Positions 60,844-64,000 of a DNA stretch of 64,000 nucleotides are shown here, in pieces. Under the pieces are notes generated by a model. That model worked only from the letters and a program-made list of their open reading frames with translations. It ran no database searches and was not told where the DNA came from. Position 1 is the first letter of the stretch. Each line of letters starts with the position of its first letter. The stretch comes from FACHB-T130 sp042747725. GTDB lineage: Bacteria > Cyanobacteriota > Cyanobacteriia > Cyanobacteriales > FACHB-T130. Where the stretch lies: NCBI RefSeq assembly GCF_042747725.1, contig NZ_JBHZGO010000085.1, forward strand, positions 73,908 to 137,907. The letters are read 5' to 3'. A program made the translations under genes and the position numbers.

Positions 60844-61204
60844 TTAATTGCGCCGTTCACGCTCAGCGTCACCATCCCAATTGCACGCCTGATTAACACA
60901 TTTGAAAGATTTACCATTGCGGCTACCAATTACACCGCAGGAATGGCATGATTTAGACGTATAAGCAGGAGGAACCAGCACAACTTCAATACCAGCGGCA
61001 AGAGCTTTGTAGCTAATCAAAATCCTGAGAGCGAAGAATGCCCAAGAGTTAGACAGTCTACGTTCCTTGTTTGTCAGTTTTGCGTCAACGTTCTGATTGA
61101 TGTAGTTGCAAGCATCTGCTCTCCGCCTGAAGGGTTGCCTGAATCATGTCCGCCTGCTCAGATGTTGGTTGAAGTTTGCAGCTAATAGTCAGAATGCTTT
61201 TCAT
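60844..61204 (-). pseudogene. tnpB: Relic of a TnpB (IS200/IS605-type) gene
   Basis: The minus strand encodes a TnpB-like start (MKSILTISCKLQPTSEQADM) at 61204. After a frameshift near 61130 come ADACNYINQNVDAKLTNKER and then directly the C-terminal KALAAGIEVVLVPPAY with the zinc ribbon CHSCGVIGSRNGKSFKC and a second CNWDGDAERERRN, ending at TAA 60844-60846. About 300 residues of the middle, including the RuvC active site, are missing. It is a degraded TnpB with no cleavage activity. A palindrome GCGGTTTTAACCGC at 61245-61258 may be an element end. Confidence 0.75.
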
Positions 61205-61257
61205 CCTTTTAGCATATCACTGCAATGAAAGAAAATATTTACAGGCGGTTTTAACCG

Positions 61258-61815
61258 CTAATCGCTTACCTCCCCATGTCGCGCATCCAGGGGCTTCTGC
61301 TCGTTTTTGGTGACGCGACTTTTACTGCCCTTACCGTCTCGCACCAGGATTTGATGTTGGGCAAAATCGACGTCCTTGACACGCAAGCGTAACCCTTCGC
61401 ACAATCGCAGTCCACTGCCATAAAGTAACTTCACCACCAACTACTGAACGCCACAGATCTGTTGAATGACCGCCTGCGCCTCTGTTTTGGTCAGGACAGT
61501 GGGAAGGTACTGAGAGCGTTTTGCCCGAATTGCGTTCACCTCAGATACTTCTAGGCTTAAGACCTCTCGGTACAGAAAGAGAATGGCATTGAGTGCCTGA
61601 TTTTGAGTGGAAGCAGCAACTTGCTCTTGCACCGCCAGATGCGTCAGAAAGGTCTCAATCTCGACCCGCCCCATTTCTGTGGGATGCCGCTTGTCATGGA
61701 ACAGAATATACCGCCTGACCCACTGCACGTAGGTTTCCTCAGTCCGATAAGCATAGTGCTTGAGCCGAATAGCATCTCGCAGTTGGTCTAACAGCTTTTT
61801 GGGACGCGGTTCCAT
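61258..61815 (-). pseudogene. Integron-integrase (IntI-type) tyrosine recombinase relic
   Basis: The N-terminal domain reads DQLRDAIRLKHYAYRTEETY...FLTHLAVQEQVAASTQNQAL, clearly IntI-like. A TAG at 61441-61443 interrupts ICGVQ*LVVKLLYGSGLRLCEGLRLRVKD; a single base change from CAG would explain it. The catalytic core is in frame until GKGSKSRVT, then the reading loses similarity and ends at 61258, so about 110 C-terminal residues, including the HxxR and Tyr motifs, are gone. The N-terminal start at 61815 (ATG) is preferred over a GTG at 61830. The reading points away from the class I LysRS gene, as an integrase does relative to its cassettes. Confidence 0.8.
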
Positions 61816-61885
61816 GAGCAGACGAGCCACAAGAATAAATTATGTATTTAATGATACTTAAGAAGAAGTCCGTACATATCTAAAG

Positions 61886-62017
61886 ATATGCGGAAATTTT
61901 CTGTTCAGCTACCCCGATCGGCGTATTATACTGAACTATTCTGCCGATCTAGCTAATTTGGGGTGATATGCGGAAGCTGTCTGCCGATCTCCCTGTTTTG
62001 GGGTGGATCTGCGGAAA
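61886..62017. repeat. Three GAT(A/C)TGCGGAA sites and a 40-bp direct repeat
   Basis: GATATGCGGAA occurs at 61886-61896 and 61966-61976, and GATCTGCGGAA at 62007-62017. A repeat TCTGCCGATCT...GGGGTG starts at 61941 and 61981 (period 40). They lie just upstream of the integrase start, where an attI site would be. Whether they bound the recombinase is inference. Confidence 0.5.
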
Positions 62018-62056
62018 AATTCCGTCTAATAACAAGTTAGATAGCATAAAGAGAAA

Positions 62057-62081
62057 AACCTCTGAGTTTGAGCCAGAGGTT
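62057..62081 (+). terminator. Hairpin AACCTCTG/CAGAGGTT upstream of lysS
   Basis: Eight-bp perfect stem with a 9-nt loop followed by GACGATTTCTTCTT. It could be a weak terminator or leader stem for the downstream gene. No T-box sequence (AGGGTGGNACCGCG type) was seen. Confidence 0.4.
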
Positions 62082-62174
62082 GACGATTTCTTCTTATGTG
62101 CTTTAAATAACTCAGTATATTAAGTGCTGGATATTCCCGTAGAATGTAAAGACTGTAGACACATAGGTTAATTC

Positions 62175-63779
62175 ATGTTTTGGGCTGACAAAATTGCTGA
62201 GGATGCACAAGAAAATCAAATTGTCAACGACTCAAAGACCCCTTCCGGTAGGGTTCATGTTGGTTCGTTGAGGGGAGTTGTGATCCATGATGTGATTCAG
62301 CGAGCCTTAAAACATGCTGGCAAGCCACCAAAGTTCCTCTATGGGGTCGATGATTATGATGCGCTTGATACTGTTCCGCATTATCTCGATCAAGAGAAGT
62401 TTGCCCCTTTTCTAGGCTTCCCCCTCTGCAATGTTCCCTCGCCGGAAGATAGTGCTAGCGATTACGCAAAATATTTCATGGGTGAGTTTCTGGAAGTTTT
62501 CGAGTATTTGGGGGTTAGACCAGAGGTTTACTACCTGCGTGATCTGTACCGTTCAGGTCAATTGAATTCTTATATCGATACCTTCCTCAAGAATGCTCAC
62601 CTTGTTAGAGAGGCTTATTTAGAAGTCAGCAAAGCGCATCGACCTGATGACTGGTATCCCTTTCAAATTACCTGCGAAAATTGCGGCAAGATTGCCACAA
62701 CTATCGTGTCAGATTACAACGGCTCGGAAGTTTTCTACACTTGTAAGCCTGATGCAACAGATTGGGTGCAGGGTTGTGGTCATTCAGGCTGGATTTCCCC
62801 TTTTAATGGCAATGGCAAATTGCCCTGGAAAGTGGAATGGGTTGCTAAATGGGATCTGTTGGGAATAACGATTGAGCTTGCCGGTAAGGATCACTCTCAG
62901 AAGGGAGGATCTAGAGATGTTGCCAACGCCATCTGTCGAAAAGTGTTACGGAAGCAGCCACCTTTCCATTCACCTTATGAATTCATCTTGGTGAATGGGA
63001 CGAAGATGAGTTCATCGAAAGGAGTTGGTTCAAGTGCTAAAGAAATTGCTGAGTTGCTTCCTCCTGAACTACTTCGCTTTTTGATGCTGCGAACTCAACC
63101 CAAGACAGTTATCAACTTCGCTCCTAACTATGAAACAACAACTCGATTGTTTAGGGACTATGATGCTCTAATCGAGAAGTATCAGGCTTTATCGCCAGAT
63201 GTTCAACAAGAATCCGCTCTGCCTGAAGATTTGATGCCATTATTTTATGCTCAACTTGACGGCGTGATTAAGCCCTACCATCCAGTCGATTTGAGCACGC
63301 TGATTTCCTTACTACAAGTGCCACATCGTGATATTCATGAGGAGATTGAAAGACGCAGTACTCAACCTTTAAGTGAGTATGACCTGCAGATTGCAGATCA
63401 AAGGATTTCGGTTGCTCAGAAGTGGCTGGCAGACTACGCTGACGAAGAAGAAAAGCTAGTTCTTTATCTTGACAAGATTCCTGAAAAGGCAAGAGACTTG
63501 ACGCAAGAACAGATCGCCTATCTCAAACGGCTAATTCAGAGCTTGGCTAATGTTAAAGCTTGGGAAGCTGAGGAATTGCAAACAACATTATTTTCAACGG
63601 CGAAAGAACTAGAGATGCAGCAACCCGTTGCATTCAAGGCTGTTTATTTGTCTTTCTTGGGCAAAGAACGTGGACCCAAAGCGGGAGCCTTGCTGTCGTA
63701 TCTAGAGCGTAGTTTCGTGATTTCTCGTCTTCAAGATATCGTGCAAGCGAATACATCTCAAACTGCTCTCGTTTCTTAA
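62175..63779 (+). CDS. lysS: Class I lysyl-tRNA synthetase
   Basis: A 534-aa class I LysRS, unlike the class II enzyme used by most bacteria including most cyanobacteria. The Rossmann signature HVGS (residues 28-31, in SGRVHVGSLRG) and the KMSSS loop (K277, GTKMSSSKGVG) are intact. A zinc-binding insertion shows CENCGK (about 170-175), C and GCGHSG. The remaining body follows the family (WVAKWDLLGITIELAGKDH). It activates lysine and charges tRNA-Lys. It stands alone in plus orientation, just beyond an integron-integrase relic, which fits acquisition by transfer. A second LysRS may exist elsewhere. Confidence 0.9.
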   Translation: MFWADKIAEDAQENQIVNDSKTPSGRVHVGSLRGVVIHDVIQRALKHAGKPPKFLYGVDDYDALDTVPHYLDQEKFAPFLGFPLCNVPSPEDSASDYAKYFMGEFLEVFEYLGVRPEVYYLRDLYRSGQLNSYIDTFLKNAHLVREAYLEVSKAHRPDDWYPFQITCENCGKIATTIVSDYNGSEVFYTCKPDATDWVQGCGHSGWISPFNGNGKLPWKVEWVAKWDLLGITIELAGKDHSQKGGSRDVANAICRKVLRKQPPFHSPYEFILVNGTKMSSSKGVGSSAKEIAELLPPELLRFLMLRTQPKTVINFAPNYETTTRLFRDYDALIEKYQALSPDVQQESALPEDLMPLFYAQLDGVIKPYHPVDLSTLISLLQVPHRDIHEEIERRSTQPLSEYDLQIADQRISVAQKWLADYADEEEKLVLYLDKIPEKARDLTQEQIAYLKRLIQSLANVKAWEAEELQTTLFSTAKELEMQQPVAFKAVYLSFLGKERGPKAGALLSYLERSFVISRLQDIVQANTSQTALVS

Positions 63780-63809
63780 TAGGTATGAGTTTAGTTGAGA
63801 AAACTCTGT

Positions 63810-63842
63810 ACCTGTTCTTGAACTAAAAGTGCAAGAACAGGT
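63810..63842 (+). terminator. 11-bp hairpin after lysS
   Basis: ACCTGTTCTTG (63810-63820) and CAAGAACAGGT (63832-63842) form a perfect 11-bp stem with an 11-nt loop. The T-run is weak (TTGCTT). It may terminate or be the end of a cassette-like unit. Confidence 0.55.
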
Positions 63843-63946
63843 TGCTTACTGGATTCAATTATTTGCTATATATCCCTCTTCTGTCACTTTCCGAATATAA
63901 TGAATAAAGAAATTGAAAAATAAAACTCTACACAGTAGGTAGGGCA

Positions 63947-64000
63947 ATGGATGTAGAATTACAAGTTTTCAAACATTTAGCTAGAGATGCCCATCCCACA
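63947..64000 (+). CDS. Start of an unidentified gene, cut by the window end
   Basis: ATG at 63947 preceded by GGTAGGG; 18 codons are present (MDVELQVFKHLARDAHPT) and no stop. I do not recognise it from so few residues. Confidence 0.45.
   Translation, partial: MDVELQVFKHLARDAHPT

Noticed and set aside
60720..60929. 69-codon minus-strand frame
   Set aside because: It runs through MITE F and the tnpB 3' flank; no start signal or homologue.

Overview
The window comes from a cyanobacterial chromosome. The octamer GCGATCGC (HIP1) recurs throughout coding and intergenic DNA. Several genes belong to families I know mainly from cyanobacteria (HemJ, a DUF2811-like and a DUF3082-like protein, DUF3747/SLH proteins), and the intergenic spaces are full of palindromic repeats typical of large filamentous genomes. 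I cannot name the genus. No rRNA, tRNA or CRISPR array was seen.

Layout. 0-9 kb is housekeeping: a truncated response-regulator/histidine-kinase hybrid, homoserine kinase (thrB), an M48 metalloprotease, three tandem AIM24-family genes, rsmA and ispE. 9-14 kb holds an HD-GYP protein behind a structured 5' leader, a cluster of DnaA-box-like sites, a DUF2811-like gene, hemJ, pth and rpsU. 14-19.5 kb has murF, a DnaQ-like exonuclease and a BMP-type lipoprotein. 19.5-25.7 kb carries two paralogous multi-PAS/GAF histidine kinases; the second has lost key catalytic residues. 25.8-32.2 kb has two MuiA/DUF4139 genes, an SLH-domain protein, a low-molecular-weight phosphatase and an acetyltransferase. 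32.8-39.2 kb is an aldehyde oxidoreductase (PaoABC-like) operon with its XdhC and MocA maturation genes, split by repeats. 39.4-42.4 kb has an intact and a broken aldo/keto reductase. 42.5-45.1 kb is a minus-strand operon of two trypsin-like/PDZ proteins and a LuxR-type regulator. 45.5-50.8 kb has a two-repeat lycopene cyclase, then rtcB, a beta carbonic anhydrase, a COG0523 GTPase and archease. 50.9-53.3 kb is an AT-rich island of small unknown genes and an AbrB-like protein. 53.4-60.6 kb has Uma2, a cytochrome P450, a pentapeptide protein, glgP and a DUF924 gene. 60.7-64 kb is a graveyard of mobile elements (tnpB and integron-integrase relics) followed by a class I lysyl-tRNA synthetase.

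The most striking material is small mobile DNA. A roughly 93-bp MITE family (six full copies, one half copy) has 14-bp terminal inverted repeats CAGGACTTACGCAA, and four copies keep perfect 5-bp target duplications. One copy rewrote the C-terminus of the DUF924 gene, and a half copy supplies the end of the exonuclease. A different 23-bp hairpin element sits twice in one aldo/keto reductase gene, each time splitting a HIP1 octamer; removing both restores one continuous frame. A third repeat family, with stems that covary between copies, lies in intergenic DNA, and a fourth, common cyanobacterial repeat has been translated in frame inside a MuiA gene. Other points of interest are a possible riboswitch-like leader on the HD-GYP gene, a candidate origin or DnaA-binding region, pseudoenzymes in both signalling clusters, and a class I LysRS beside an integron-integrase relic.
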